NCBI RefSeq assembly: GCF_000293885.2
Contig: NZ_CP010945.1
Location: 186,001 to 250,000 of the forward strand
Reading direction: 5' to 3'
Source of the DNA: Pseudomonas fluorescens NCIMB 11764
GTDB taxonomy: Bacteria > Pseudomonadota > Gammaproteobacteria > Pseudomonadales > Pseudomonadaceae
DNA length: 64,000 nt
The notes beneath the pieces are model-generated. The model worked only from the letters and a program-made list of their open reading frames with translations, was not told the origin of the DNA and made no database searches. Within the stretch, counting starts at the first letter, position 1; each line of letters opens with the position of its first letter. Shown here piece by piece: positions 54,691 through 64,000 of this stretch. A program made the position numbers and the translations under genes.

Positions 54691-56190
54691 TTACCGGAAC
54701 GGCGGCTCGTCGAAGCTGCGCAGCTTGCGCGAGTGCAACGAGTTGAGTTCGGTGCGCAACAGGTCCACCGCCTCGATACCGATCTTCAAGTGCTGGCTGA
54801 CCGCGCGCTCATAGAAGGCGTTGGCCGAACCCGGCAGCTTGATTTCGCTGTGCAGCGGTTTGTCCGAGACACAGAGCAACGTGCCGTACGGCACCCGCAA
54901 GCGATAACCCTGGGCGGCGATGGTGCCGCTTTCCATGTCCACCGCCACGGCGCGGGACAGGTTGATCAGCGGACGCTCCTGAGCCCAGCGCAACTCCCAG
55001 TTACGGTCGTCGTAGGTCAGCACGGTGCCGGTGCGCAGGCGTTTTTTCAGCTCGTCGCCCTTCTCGCCGGTGATGTTGGCGGCCGCTTGCTGCAACGCCA
55101 TCTGCACTTCGGCCAGGGCAGGAATCGGAATGTTCGGCGGCACGACCCGGTCGAGAATCCCGTCGCGGCGCATGTAGGCGTGAGCCAACACGTAGTCGCC
55201 AATGGTCTGCGACTGACGCAAACCACCGCAATGACCGATCATCAGCCAGCAATGCGGACGCAGCACCGCCAAATGGTCGGTGATGTTCTTGGCGTTGGAC
55301 GGGCCGACGCCGATGTTCACCAGGGTCACACCATGACCGTCACTGGCGATCAGGTGATAGGCCGGCATCTGATAGCGGTGCCAAACCACACCGGCCGCAA
55401 TCGCCGAGGCTTCACCGTGGTCCATGCTCTTTTCGATGATCACGTTGCCCGGTAACACCATACGCACGAAACGCGGGTCGCTGCGCAACTGCTCCAGGCC
55501 ATGAACGATGAACTGGTCAACGTAGCGGTGGTAGTTGGTCAGTAGAATCCACGGTTGCACATGGCGCCAGTCGCTGCCGGTGTAATGCACCAGGCGACGC
55601 AGAGAGAAATCCACCCGCGCCGCATCGAACAGGGCCAGCGGCAGCGGATCGGTGTTTTCCCAATCGTACAGACCGTCAGCGATGCCATCGGTGGCGGCAG
55701 ACAGGTCGGTGCTCGGGAACACCCGCGCCAGCACGGCAGCGGTCACGCCGGAACCGGCCAGCTCATCGCCCTGCTCGACCACGTAGGGGTAAGGAATGTT
55801 CTGCTGGCTGATGCCGACTTCCACGGTCACGGTGAAGTCGTGCATCAACGGTACGAGTTGCTCCAGCAGGTATTTGCGGAAAGCCGCCGGATGGGTGACG
55901 GTGACGCTGTAAGTCCCCGGCAATTGCACCTTGGCGTAGGCACGGGTGGTTTGTGGGACTTCGCCTTGGCAATGGTAGGTCAGACGCAGTTCAGGATAAC
56001 GAAACATCGCACGCTGTTCGGCGTCCGGTTCAACTCGATCCTTGAGATAACGCTTGAGCGCCTGGTTCAGCGCGGTGGTGGCACGATTGTGCAGGTGAGC
56101 AAGCCGGTCCACGGCTTCCTCGGCGGTTTGAACGACAACAAAAGCTTCGGTCACGATCAGCATCCTGTGTTCTGACTTGCAGGTCTTCAT
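54691..56190 (-). CDS. amn: AMP nucleosidase
   Basis: A 499-residue enzyme that cleaves AMP to adenine and ribose 5-phosphate. The N-terminal regulatory region (about 1-170) precedes the nucleoside-phosphorylase fold with VTLVNIGVGPSNAKNITDHL, LMIGHCGGLR and the active-site stretch AVDMESGTIAAQGYRLRVPY. A second ATG at 56163 (MLIVTEAF) is an alternative start; AGG precedes the first. Conserved neighbourhood (PA3970 position). Confidence 0.94.
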   Translation of the reverse strand: MKTCKSEHRMLIVTEAFVVVQTAEEAVDRLAHLHNRATTALNQALKRYLKDRVEPDAEQRAMFRYPELRLTYHCQGEVPQTTRAYAKVQLPGTYSVTVTHPAAFRKYLLEQLVPLMHDFTVTVEVGISQQNIPYPYVVEQGDELAGSGVTAAVLARVFPSTDLSAATDGIADGLYDWENTDPLPLALFDAARVDFSLRRLVHYTGSDWRHVQPWILLTNYHRYVDQFIVHGLEQLRSDPRFVRMVLPGNVIIEKSMDHGEASAIAAGVVWHRYQMPAYHLIASDGHGVTLVNIGVGPSNAKNITDHLAVLRPHCWLMIGHCGGLRQSQTIGDYVLAHAYMRRDGILDRVVPPNIPIPALAEVQMALQQAAANITGEKGDELKKRLRTGTVLTYDDRNWELRWAQERPLINLSRAVAVDMESGTIAAQGYRLRVPYGTLLCVSDKPLHSEIKLPGSANAFYERAVSQHLKIGIEAVDLLRTELNSLHSRKLRSFDEPPFR

Positions 56191-56278
56191 CTTGCCTGCA
56201 TCGTCGCGTCACGGGAACAGTGGCGTGTTGATACACAGACACCAGGTTCACCACGCTCCCACATTGAGTCCATGGTGT

Positions 56279-57925
56279 TTACAAAAGCGGGGTTGACCGG
56301 GCGACGATCGCTTCCACATCCAATCCCCGAGGCAACGCACCGTACACTCGGCCGCCGCCATTCAGACGACTGGCGATAAAGGCATCGCTGACCGCCGAGT
56401 TGCCCGCCTCCAGCAACAACCTGGCCTGCAGCCCCAAAGCGATATCTTCAGTGAGCTGGCGGGCACGATACTGAATGTCGCTGGTGTCCTTGAAAGCGGC
56501 CTGCAATTGGCTGATGTGCGCCGCCAGGCGTTTGTCGCCATGACCATCGCCCAACTCGCTGAACAGCACGTCGAGCACACCCGGTTCTTTCGACAGCGCC
56601 CGCAGGACGTCCAGGCATTGCACGTTGCCGGAACCTTCCCACGTCGAATTGACCGGCGCCTCACGGTACAAACGCGGCAGGATGCTGTCTTCGACATAAC
56701 CCGCGCCACCCATGCACTCGGCGGCTTCGTTGATCATGGCGGGCGCGCGTTTGCAGATCCAGTACTTGCCCACCGCCGTCACCAGACGGGCGAATTTCGC
56801 TTCATGTTCATCGTCCAGATGATCCAGCGCCTTGCCCATGCGCAGGCTCAACGCCAGGGCTGCTTCGCTTTCCAGCGCGAGATCGGCGAGCACGTTCTGC
56901 ATCAACGGTTGTTCACTGAGCCGCTTGCCGCCAACCCTGCGATGAGCGCAGTGATGACTGGCCTGGGTCAACGCCTGGCGCATCAGCGAGCTGGAACCGA
57001 CCATGCAATCGAAGCGGGTCATGGCCACCATTTCAATGATGGTCGGAACGCCGCGCCCTTCTTCACCGACCATCCACGCCAGTGCACCGCGGAATTCGAC
57101 TTCACTGGACGCGTTGGAGCAATTGCCGAGTTTGTTCTTCAGGCGCTGGATGTAGAACTGATTGCGCGTGTCGTCCGGACGATGGCGCGGCAGCAGGAAA
57201 CAGGTCAAACCCTTGTCGGTCTGCGCCAGGGTCAGGAACGCATCGCACATCGGCGCGGAACAGAACCACTTGTGGCCCACCAGTTCATAGGCCTGCCCCG
57301 GACCGCCGGCACCGACCGGATACGCCTTGGTGGTGTTGGCCCGCACATCGGTGCCGCCCTGCTTCTCGGTCATGGCCATGCCGATGGTGACACCGGCCTT
57401 ATGCGCCATGCCGACGTTGCGCGGGTCGTATTCGGTGGCGAGGATTTTAGGCAGCCACTGCTCGGCCAGATCCGGTTGCAGGCGCATCGCCGGGACGCTG
57501 GCGAACGTCATGGTCAGCGGGCAACCGCTGCCGGCTTCGGCCTGGCTGTGCAGGTAGGTCATGGCGGCGCGGGCAACGTGAGCGCCGGACTGCGGATGCG
57601 CCCAGGGCAGCGACGTCAGCCCGTGTTCGATCGCCGTGCGCATCAGTTCGTGATACGCCGGGTGAAACTCCACCAGGTCGATGCGATGACCATAACGGTC
57701 GTGACTGCTGAACACCGGCTTGTTCTGGTTGGCCAGAAACCCCGCGTCCATCAGCGGCCCGCCGGCCAGCGCGCCATAGGCGTCGATCCGCGATTCGGCC
57801 CAACCGGCCCCGAAACGCCGCGACCACTCCTGCAACGGCAAATCGATGCGATACAGGTTAGTGCCGTCCAGCGACGGTGGCTGGTTGGTGACTTCGTGGG
57901 TTTCGGCGAACTGATGCAGGTTCAT
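56279..57925 (-). CDS. aidB: AidB-type acyl-CoA dehydrogenase
   Basis: A 548-residue flavoprotein started at MNLHQFAETH, with AGGAG in front. Family stretches are CPLTMTFASVPAM, IGMAMTEKQGGTDVRANTT, LVGHKWFCSAPMCDAFLTLA, MTRFDCMVGS and REAPVNSTWEGSGNVQCLDV. These follow E. coli AidB closely, rather than a fatty-acid-oxidising enzyme. AidB is induced by alkylating agents and binds DNA; its enzymatic substrate is unsettled. Conserved Pseudomonas order (PA3972 position). Confidence 0.9.
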   Translation of the reverse strand: MNLHQFAETHEVTNQPPSLDGTNLYRIDLPLQEWSRRFGAGWAESRIDAYGALAGGPLMDAGFLANQNKPVFSSHDRYGHRIDLVEFHPAYHELMRTAIEHGLTSLPWAHPQSGAHVARAAMTYLHSQAEAGSGCPLTMTFASVPAMRLQPDLAEQWLPKILATEYDPRNVGMAHKAGVTIGMAMTEKQGGTDVRANTTKAYPVGAGGPGQAYELVGHKWFCSAPMCDAFLTLAQTDKGLTCFLLPRHRPDDTRNQFYIQRLKNKLGNCSNASSEVEFRGALAWMVGEEGRGVPTIIEMVAMTRFDCMVGSSSLMRQALTQASHHCAHRRVGGKRLSEQPLMQNVLADLALESEAALALSLRMGKALDHLDDEHEAKFARLVTAVGKYWICKRAPAMINEAAECMGGAGYVEDSILPRLYREAPVNSTWEGSGNVQCLDVLRALSKEPGVLDVLFSELGDGHGDKRLAAHISQLQAAFKDTSDIQYRARQLTEDIALGLQARLLLEAGNSAVSDAFIASRLNGGGRVYGALPRGLDVEAIVARSTPLL

Positions 57926-57998
57926 GACGGGGCTCCTTTGGTCAGCCAAGGGATTCAGTTAATCACTGCCCCGAGGCCGAACAAAGTGGCATATCCGC

Positions 57999-60383
57999 CT
58001 AACTGTCGGCGCTTTCGCCTTGTTCGGGACAGAGCACCCGACGATAAAGGGCAGCCTGCAAGTCTTCGAACTTCACCGGCTTGCTCAGGTGATCAATCAA
58101 GGCACCCGTTGGGCAGCGTTCCCGATCAGCGCTCAAGGCAATCATGAACACCGGCAATTGCTCGCAGCCCGGCAGCGCACGGATCTGGCAGCACAGTGAC
58201 GCGCCATCCAGCGACGGCAATTGGCCATCGATCAGCACGGCATCAAAGGTTTCACGCTGCAAGAGATCCAGCGCGGCCACGCCAATGTCGGCCGTTCGCA
58301 CCCGGAACCCGAGCTTGAGCAACATGCCGCGCATCACCAGCTGATTAATGCTGTTTTCATCCACCAGCAGCACGGTGCAGTCCTGCGGCAGGCGCAGACG
58401 CGGGAACTCCCGCGTCATCATGGGCGTTGGGACTCGCTCTACCACTGGCAACTCAAACTCGACGTCAAGCTGGAAGCGACTGCCACGACCGGGCTCAGAG
58501 CGGTGAGTCAGATGCCCGCCAAGCAAGTCGACCAGTTGCCGACAGATCGCCAGGCCGACGCCCAGACCGCCGTATTCCCGGGTCATCGAGCCGTCGAGCT
58601 GGAAAAAGCGCTGGTACAGCGTCGCCTCGCCCAAATCGGTGAAGCCGATACCGGTGTCGATCACTGCAAAGGACAGTGCCACCCGGTCGGGGCCTACGGG
58701 TTTACCCGTGACCCGCAACGCCACGCCGCCCACACGAGTGAACTTGATGGCGTTGTCCAGCAGGCATTCCAGGCATTGCGCCAACTTGATGTTATCGCCG
58801 TGCAAACGGTCCGGCAGGCCTGGCGCGAGGTCAACCTTGAAGTCCAGTGACTTGCCTGACGCATTGCCTTCGAACTGCACCCGCAGGGCATCGACCACAC
58901 CGCGCAAACTGAAGGGGGACGCATTGGCCTTGAGCTTGCCGGCCTGCAATTCGGTCAGGGTGAGGATGCCGTTGACCATGCGCATCATGTCTCGCGCCGA
59001 ACCGGCGGCCGTTTGCTGGTATTGCTCCAGCTCCGGGTCCATCTCGACGGTTTGCATCAATTCCAGCGAACCGATCACACCGTTCATGGGCGTGCGCAAT
59101 TCGTGGGTCAGCGTGGCGAGGAATTCATCCTTGAGCTTGTTGCTGTGCGCCAGTTGCTGGTTGAGCACTTCGAGCTTTTGCCCGGCATCGAACAAGGTCT
59201 GCGCCTGTTGCTCGCGCATGGCGTTGATGCGGTCGGCCAGGGCCAGGGACAGCAGCGCCACTTCGATGGCCGAGCCGATCTGGCTGGAATACATGGTCAG
59301 GAACACGTTCGGCAGGTAACCCAACACCATCAGCGTGTTGATGATGCCGCCGAGCAAAAACGCCGACCAGGCGATGATGAAATACCGCGCCACCCGCAGG
59401 CCGCGCCACCAGGCGAAAAACCCCGCGGCGAAAATCACCACGGTGAACGTCAGGGCCAGCGTCGTCGCCAGACGCAAGGCCAGGGCGTAACTGGTCATCA
59501 ACGACAACCCGACGACCACCGCCCCGAATGCAATCAACGCCAGCAGCAAGCGATCGAGCCAGCGATTGAGGGTCGCCGTCTGCAGGAAGCTGCGGGCGAA
59601 CTGACTGCCGAACAGCCCTGCGCAACCGATGAAGAACGGCGTCGCGGCGTTGGCCCACCAGGGATTGTCCGGCCAGAAATATTGCACGGCCGCGCCGTTC
59701 ACTGACAGTTGATACAGCCCGAACGAGGCAATGTAGAAGATGTAATAGAGGTAGCTGGTGTCGCGCACGCTGAGGTAGATGAACAGGTTGTAGACCAGCA
59801 TCCCCAGCAACACGCCGTAAATCAGGCCCAGCACGTAGAGCCGCACCGGCTGTTCTTCAAGGAATGCCGTGCTCGACCACAACGTGACCGGCGCCTGGAT
59901 CGACCCTTCGCTCTGCAGGCGCAGGTACAGGGTTTGCAGTTGGTCCGGGGTGAAGTTCAGATCGAACAAATAGTTGTTCTGGCGAATTTCGCGACTGTCG
60001 AACGGCAAGGCATCGCCGGTCTGACGGGCCAATCGATAGGCACCGGCAGCATCGGGCAAGTACAGGTCGAGGTGATCGAGGGGAGGATAGGCCAGCTCCA
60101 GCAACCACGTCCGTTGGGTCGCGGGGTTGGTCGGGCGGTAATTCAAGTCGATTTTCAGCCAGAACACCGAACGCGAGTAGCCGGCGTTGAGGGTGGCTTT
60201 ATCGTGGGGCTTGAAGTGTCCGGCCGCCGCTTGCGCACGGATATCGTCGATGGTCGCCTGACCATCGGCATCTTCGAACACTTGCAGGGTTCGGCCCAAG
60301 GGCAGGCTTTGAGTGAATTCATCGAATTCGACTGCGCTCGCCATAAGGGGCAAGCAAAACAGCAACATCAGCAAATAGCGCAT
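57999..60383 (-). CDS. ladS: Hybrid sensor kinase LadS
   Basis: A 794-residue protein. A signal peptide (to about residue 17) leads into a periplasmic DISMED2 carbohydrate-binding-like domain (about 25-165). Seven membrane helices follow (about 180-385), then HisKA with THELRTPMNGVIGS, an ATPase domain with DNAIKFTRVG and DTGIGF, and a receiver with the phospho-acceptor in AVLIDGQLPSLDG. This is the LadS layout, and the gene sits beside thiD, thiE and hemL as in P. aeruginosa (PA3974). LadS promotes small-RNA expression through the Gac phosphorelay and biofilm growth. Confidence 0.93.
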   Translation of the reverse strand: MRYLLMLLFCLPLMASAVEFDEFTQSLPLGRTLQVFEDADGQATIDDIRAQAAAGHFKPHDKATLNAGYSRSVFWLKIDLNYRPTNPATQRTWLLELAYPPLDHLDLYLPDAAGAYRLARQTGDALPFDSREIRQNNYLFDLNFTPDQLQTLYLRLQSEGSIQAPVTLWSSTAFLEEQPVRLYVLGLIYGVLLGMLVYNLFIYLSVRDTSYLYYIFYIASFGLYQLSVNGAAVQYFWPDNPWWANAATPFFIGCAGLFGSQFARSFLQTATLNRWLDRLLLALIAFGAVVVGLSLMTSYALALRLATTLALTFTVVIFAAGFFAWWRGLRVARYFIIAWSAFLLGGIINTLMVLGYLPNVFLTMYSSQIGSAIEVALLSLALADRINAMREQQAQTLFDAGQKLEVLNQQLAHSNKLKDEFLATLTHELRTPMNGVIGSLELMQTVEMDPELEQYQQTAAGSARDMMRMVNGILTLTELQAGKLKANASPFSLRGVVDALRVQFEGNASGKSLDFKVDLAPGLPDRLHGDNIKLAQCLECLLDNAIKFTRVGGVALRVTGKPVGPDRVALSFAVIDTGIGFTDLGEATLYQRFFQLDGSMTREYGGLGVGLAICRQLVDLLGGHLTHRSEPGRGSRFQLDVEFELPVVERVPTPMMTREFPRLRLPQDCTVLLVDENSINQLVMRGMLLKLGFRVRTADIGVAALDLLQRETFDAVLIDGQLPSLDGASLCCQIRALPGCEQLPVFMIALSADRERCPTGALIDHLSKPVKFEDLQAALYRRVLCPEQGESADS

Positions 60384-60697
60384 TTAAGCCCCAGCGTGGC
60401 CTGTCCGGTTATCTCAGGAAGCCCCTCATTCCCTTTGAGTAGACGTAAAACCGGTATTACCTGTTATTGGTTTGGATCCACTCTAGCATAGCCGTTGATG
60501 GCCATTGAACACCATTGAAATATTTCCTGCAAAGGCTCTAGTACGGGCGTTCCAGCGGAACACATTGAGCCAGAGCTGTTTGCTCGGTCAGATTCTGACA
60601 ATCCCGGCAAGTGGCATTGCCAGCCCATGACTCTCTATCGGCAGGACTGGCGGGCACTGCACCCGAAAATCGATGTTTGGTGGTAAGCTCGCGCACC
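60384..60697. other. Divergent promoter region ladS/thiD
   Basis: No gene and no thiamine-pyrophosphate riboswitch that I can recognise. It should contain the divergent promoters of ladS and thiD. Confidence 0.5.
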
Positions 60698-61495
60698 ATG
60701 AATATCTACAGCTCTCGCCCCGTTGTCCTCTGTCTCTCCGGCCACGACCCAAGTGGTGGCGCCGGCTTGCAGGCAGATATCGAAGCCCTGCTTGCCCAGG
60801 GCTGTCATGCGGCCCCGGCCGTCACCGCCCTGACCGTGCAAGACACGGTCAATGTCACTGACTTTCGCGTCCTCGACCGAGAGTGGGTGCTGGCTCAGGC
60901 CAACGCCGTGCTCAACGATTCCGAAGTCGCTGCCGTCAAACTGGGCATGCTCGGCTCCCTGGAAATGGTCGACACCGTCGTCGAACTGCTGCAGGCGCAC
61001 CCGCACTTGCCGATGGTCTGCGACCCGGTGCTGCGCGCCGGCGGTGGCGGACGACTGGGCAAGGATGAAGTCGGCTACGCCATGCGCGAACGCCTGCTGC
61101 CTTTGGCCATCATCGCCACCCCTAACCTTCCCGAAGCCCGCATCCTCGCCGAACTGCCCGAAGGCACCGCGGACGAGTGCGCTGAAAAACTCCTGCCCTA
61201 CGTCAAACACCTGCTGATCACCGGCGGCCATGGCGATGAAGATGAAATCCACAATCGCCTGTACAGCCGCGACGGTGGTCGCGAAACTTTCACCTGCCAG
61301 CGCTTGCCCGGCAGTTACCACGGTTCCGGTTGCACACTGGCCAGCGCCCTCGCCGGTCGTCTGGCCCAGGGTGAAAACCTCGTCAGCGCCGTGCAGACCG
61401 CGCTTAACTACACGTGGCGCACCCTGCGCGATGCAGAGCAGCTGGGCAAAGGTCAGTTCGTGCCGCGCCGCCTGCCACTGGATTTCTGTTCGTAA
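60698..61495 (+). CDS. thiD: Hydroxymethylpyrimidine/phosphomethylpyrimidine kinase
   Basis: A 265-residue kinase started at MNIYSSRPVV; the frame is open further upstream, but the family begins here. Family stretches are SGHDPSGGAGLQADIEAL for substrate and phosphate binding, CDPVLRAGGGGRLG, and the catalytic YHGSGCTLASALAGRLAQG loop. It phosphorylates HMP and HMP-P in thiamine synthesis. It is followed 18 bp later by thiE, so the two steps are made together. Confidence 0.95.
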   Translation: MNIYSSRPVVLCLSGHDPSGGAGLQADIEALLAQGCHAAPAVTALTVQDTVNVTDFRVLDREWVLAQANAVLNDSEVAAVKLGMLGSLEMVDTVVELLQAHPHLPMVCDPVLRAGGGGRLGKDEVGYAMRERLLPLAIIATPNLPEARILAELPEGTADECAEKLLPYVKHLLITGGHGDEDEIHNRLYSRDGGRETFTCQRLPGSYHGSGCTLASALAGRLAQGENLVSAVQTALNYTWRTLRDAEQLGKGQFVPRRLPLDFCS

Positions 61496-61513
61496 CGCCA
61501 TGAGGCATGTCCG

Positions 61514-62137
61514 ATGAAACTACGTGGCCTTTACGCCATTACCGATAGCCAGTTGCTGGCCGGTAAATTCCTGTCGTACGTGGAAGCCGCGCTGGAAGGC
61601 GGCGTCACCCTGCTGCAATACCGCGACAAGAGCAGCGACGAGGCCCGCCGCTTGCGAGAGGCCGAAACCCTGCGCGATCTGTGCGAACGCTACAAGACTC
61701 AGTTGATCATCAATGACGACGCCGAGCTGGCTGCGCGCCTGAACGTCGGCGTGCACCTGGGCCAGACCGATGGCCCGCTGACCCCGGCCCGTGCGTTGCT
61801 GGGTCGCCAGGCGATCATCGGTTCAACCTGCCACGCGCAACTCGAACTCGCCGAACAAGCCGCCAAGGAAGGCGCCAGCTACGTCGCCTTCGGCCGTTTC
61901 TTCAACTCCAATACCAAACCCGGCGCACCGACCTGCAGCCTTGAGTTGCTCGATCAGGCCCGCAGCAAACTGCACCTGCCGATCTGCGCAATCGGCGGCA
62001 TCACCCTGGACAACGCTGCGCCACTGGTGGCCCACGGGGTCGATCTGCTGGCGGTGGTCCACGGCCTGTTTGGCGCCGAAAGCACGGCGGAAGTCACCCG
62101 TCGCGCCCGCGCCTTTAATGCCCTGCTTTCCAAGTAG
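61514..62137 (+). CDS. thiE: Thiamine-phosphate synthase
   Basis: A 207-residue TIM-barrel enzyme that joins HMP-PP and thiazole phosphate. Motifs: [53 protein letters not shown] and [14 protein letters not shown]. It sits between thiD and hemL in one apparent transcript. Confidence 0.96.
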   Translation: MKLRGLYAITDSQLLAGKFLSYVEAALEGGVTLLQYRDKSSDEARRLREAETLRDLCERYKTQLIINDDAELAARLNVGVHLGQTDGPLTPARALLGRQAIIGSTCHAQLELAEQAAKEGASYVAFGRFFNSNTKPGAPTCSLELLDQARSKLHLPICAIGGITLDNAAPLVAHGVDLLAVVHGLFGAESTAEVTRRARAFNALLSK

Positions 62138-62166
62138 CCTTAAAAGTCTGATTTGAGAGTCCCATC

Positions 62167-63450
62167 ATGTCTCGTTCCGAAACCCTGTTTGCCAATGCCC
62201 AGAAACACATTCCCGGTGGCGTGAACTCGCCTGTTCGCGCATTCAAGAGCGTGGGTGGCACGCCGTTGTTCTTCAAACACGCGGAAGGCGCCTACGTCAC
62301 CGACGAAGACAACAAGCGCTATGTGGATTACGTCGGCTCCTGGGGCCCGATGATCCTCGGCCACAGCCATCCGGACGTGCTGGACGCGGTACGCAAACAG
62401 CTGGAGCACGGCTTGTCGTACGGGGCCCCGACCGAGATGGAAACCGAAATGGCCGACCTGGTCTGCTCGATCGTGCCGTCGATGGAAATGGTGCGCATGG
62501 TCAGCTCCGGCACCGAAGCGACCATGAGCGCGATTCGCCTGGCCCGCGGTTTTACCGGCCGCGACAGCATCATCAAGTTCGAAGGCTGCTACCACGGTCA
62601 CTCTGACAGCCTGCTGGTCAAGGCCGGTTCCGGCGCCTTGACCCAAGGCGTGCCGAGCTCGGCCGGCGTACCGGCATCCTTTGCCAAGCACACCCTGACC
62701 CTGCCGTTCAACGACATCGACGCCGTGGCAACCATGCTCGCCGAAGTTGGCCAGGACGTGGCCTGCATCATCGTCGAGCCGGTGGCCGGCAACATGAACT
62801 GCGTACCGCCGGCGCCGGGCTTCCTCGAAGGCCTGCGGACCCTGTGCGACAAGCACGGCGTGGTGCTGATTTTCGACGAAGTGATGACCGGTTTCCGCGT
62901 CGCTCTCGGCGGTGCTCAAGCGCATTACGGCGTCACGCCAGACCTGACCACGTTCGGCAAGATCATCGGTGGCGGCATGCCGGTTGGCTGCTTCGGCGGC
63001 AAACGCGAAATCATGTCGCACATCGCGCCACTGGGCCCGGTTTATCAGGCGGGCACCTTGTCGGGTAACCCGCTGGCGATGGCGGCCGGTCTGACGACTT
63101 TGCGCCTGATCAGCCGCCCCGGCTTCCACGCCGAACTGAGCGACTACACCAGCCGCCTGCTCGATGGCCTGCAACAGCGCGCCGATGCTGCCGGCATTCC
63201 GTTCGTGACCACGCAGGCCGGCGGCATGTTCGGCCTGTACTTCAGCGGCGCCGACGACATCGTCACGTTTGATGATGTGATGGCCAGCGACGCGAAGCTG
63301 TTCGGCCGTTTCTTCCACCTGATGCTCGAAGGCGGCGTGTACCTGGCGCCGAGTGCATTCGAAGCCGGCTTCACCTCGATTGCCCACGGCGAAACCGAGT
63401 TGAAACTGACACTGGATGCCGCCGAGCGCGCATTTGCCGCACTGAAATAA
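62167..63450 (+). CDS. hemL: Glutamate-1-semialdehyde 2,1-aminomutase
   Basis: A 427-residue PLP enzyme of tetrapyrrole synthesis, making 5-aminolevulinate. Motifs: [72 protein letters not shown], and the PLP lysine in [15 protein letters not shown]. Full length for the family. It follows thiE by 29 bp and ends at a strong terminator. Confidence 0.97.
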   Translation: MSRSETLFANAQKHIPGGVNSPVRAFKSVGGTPLFFKHAEGAYVTDEDNKRYVDYVGSWGPMILGHSHPDVLDAVRKQLEHGLSYGAPTEMETEMADLVCSIVPSMEMVRMVSSGTEATMSAIRLARGFTGRDSIIKFEGCYHGHSDSLLVKAGSGALTQGVPSSAGVPASFAKHTLTLPFNDIDAVATMLAEVGQDVACIIVEPVAGNMNCVPPAPGFLEGLRTLCDKHGVVLIFDEVMTGFRVALGGAQAHYGVTPDLTTFGKIIGGGMPVGCFGGKREIMSHIAPLGPVYQAGTLSGNPLAMAAGLTTLRLISRPGFHAELSDYTSRLLDGLQQRADAAGIPFVTTQAGGMFGLYFSGADDIVTFDDVMASDAKLFGRFFHLMLEGGVYLAPSAFEAGFTSIAHGETELKLTLDAAERAFAALK

Positions 63451-63459
63451 TGCTGAGCC

Positions 63460-63490
63460 GCTGACGTTGGCGATTGCCAGCGTCAGCTTT
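63460..63490 (+). terminator. Rho-independent terminator after hemL
   Basis: GCTGACGTTGGC and GCCAGCGTCAGC pair around a short loop and are followed by TTTT, 10 bp after the hemL stop. Confidence 0.85.
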
Positions 63491-63674
63491 TGCCTACATT
63501 CCAGCGTCTTTTCTTACTCATCTGCCGATAATCCCCCGTAAACCGGGCGATATATTCCCCGCGCAGCAGAAAAACGAGTAAAGACTTTGTAAGGTTGGCC
63601 CTGCTTATTTCATAATGCGCGCTTATTGGATCCCTCGATGGGTCCGCGCGCCCCTCAGAGGTAAGTCGATTCCC

Positions 63675-64000
63675 ATGAACCGCACCGGCCGCGCCCTTGC
63701 ATTGGGCTGCCTGTTGCTCCTTCAGCCCCTGCTCGCGCTCGCACAAGCAGGCGGCAACTCGTTGTTAATCCCAGCGATGGGTCGCTGCACCCTCAATACC
63801 CAGCCGCAAGACCTGGAACAGGCGCTCGCCGCCTGCCAGAAAGCGTCGGATGACGGGGATGCGCAAGCGCAATACGAGTTGGGTGAGTTCTACTACGACG
63901 GCAAAAACACCCCGCGCGACCTCAAGAAAGCCCTGGATTACTTCGAAAAGGCCTCGCTGCAAGGCCATGCCCAGGCGCAATTCAAACTCGGCACCATGTT
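63675..64000 (+). CDS. Sel1-repeat exported protein (partial, runs off right edge)
   Basis: Starts at MNRTGRALAL, with AGAGGT upstream, and continues past the window end. A signal peptide (GCLLLLQPLLALAQA) is followed by two visible Sel1-like repeats (DDGDAQAQYELGEFYYDGKN and ASLQGHAQAQFKLG), which form helical pairs for protein binding. The place after hemL is the same as PA3978 in P. aeruginosa. A minus-strand open frame over this region is only a shadow. Confidence 0.88.
   Translation, partial: MNRTGRALALGCLLLLQPLLALAQAGGNSLLIPAMGRCTLNTQPQDLEQALAACQKASDDGDAQAQYELGEFYYDGKNTPRDLKKALDYFEKASLQGHAQAQFKLGTM

Noticed and set aside
56507..58147. 546-codon plus-strand frame
   Set aside because: Antisense shadow of aidB and the end of ladS; the minus-strand genes carry all family motifs.
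60384..60697. Thiamine-pyrophosphate riboswitch ahead of thiD
   Set aside because: The conserved THI-box sequence (CTGAGA and the ACCTGA-type partner) is not visible.
60698..60698. Longer thiD starting 29 codons earlier
   Set aside because: The added residues have no family match, and the ATG at 60698 fits the known N-terminus.
62140..63387. 415-codon minus-strand frame
   Set aside because: Antisense to hemL, which is complete and highly conserved.

Overview
The window is a piece of a Pseudomonas chromosome, most likely from the P. fluorescens lineage. The right flank (about 49.8-64 kb) keeps a gene order I know from P. aeruginosa (the PA3961-PA3978 neighbourhood): hrpB, small lipoprotein, cation-diffusion transporter, Lrp-type regulator, DUF2788 protein, rluE, amn, AidB-type acyl-CoA dehydrogenase, ladS, thiD, thiE, hemL, Sel1-repeat protein. 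The codons are GC-rich, and a REP doublet of the type common in P. fluorescens lies at 53.56-53.69 kb.

The host hrpB helicase gene has been hit twice. A roughly 43.4-kb island (about 6443-49795) splits it right after the DEFH motif, leaving a 5' stub at 49.8-50.2 kb and a 3' part at 4.3-6.4 kb. A second element joins its last codons near 4373 and runs leftwards out of the window behind its own recombinase operon. The large island starts with a four-gene operon of three tyrosine recombinase-like proteins and one small helical protein, carries cargo, and ends in a short AT-rich tail. That architecture matches the GInt type of island. Imperfect inverted repeats sit just inside both ends. The island brings a complete, diverged hrpB of its own (41.7-44.2 kb), which probably replaces the function it destroys.

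Cargo from left to right: a decayed stretch with an Xre/MbcA/ParS-type antitoxin, an XRE regulator, an IS3-family remnant and a diguanylate cyclase (13.3-17.8 kb). Next is a nickel/cobalt-type metal module (CsoR/RcnR repressor with its G/C-tract operator, RcnA exporter, His-rich periplasmic protein, HupE/UreJ-like permease, membrane-anchored protein, His-tailed lipoprotein, MFS transporter; 18.1-23.3 kb). Then come two PtrA-like small exported proteins on a duplicated ~665-bp segment, COG4705 membrane proteins, a DedA-family pseudogene and two-component regulators (23.3-29.5 kb). A glycosyltransferase, an MvaT/H-NS-like silencer, tiny membrane and zinc-ribbon proteins, an LTA-synthase-type sulfatase, a MITE pair, an IS1182-family element between two DUF3606 genes and a second two-component/COG4705 operon follow (30-41.2 kb). 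After the spare hrpB, the right end is a defence-like cluster: a RES-domain protein and a three-gene operon (restriction-nuclease-like protein, small middle protein, Rad50-like ATPase with a zinc hook) that fits the ABC-three-component class.

The strongest candidates for something new are the target-gene-replacement island with its recoded hrpB, the ABC-three-component operon with a nuclease-like first gene, and the second recombinase trio at the 3' end of the same target gene. All assignments are from reading the sequence; no search was run.
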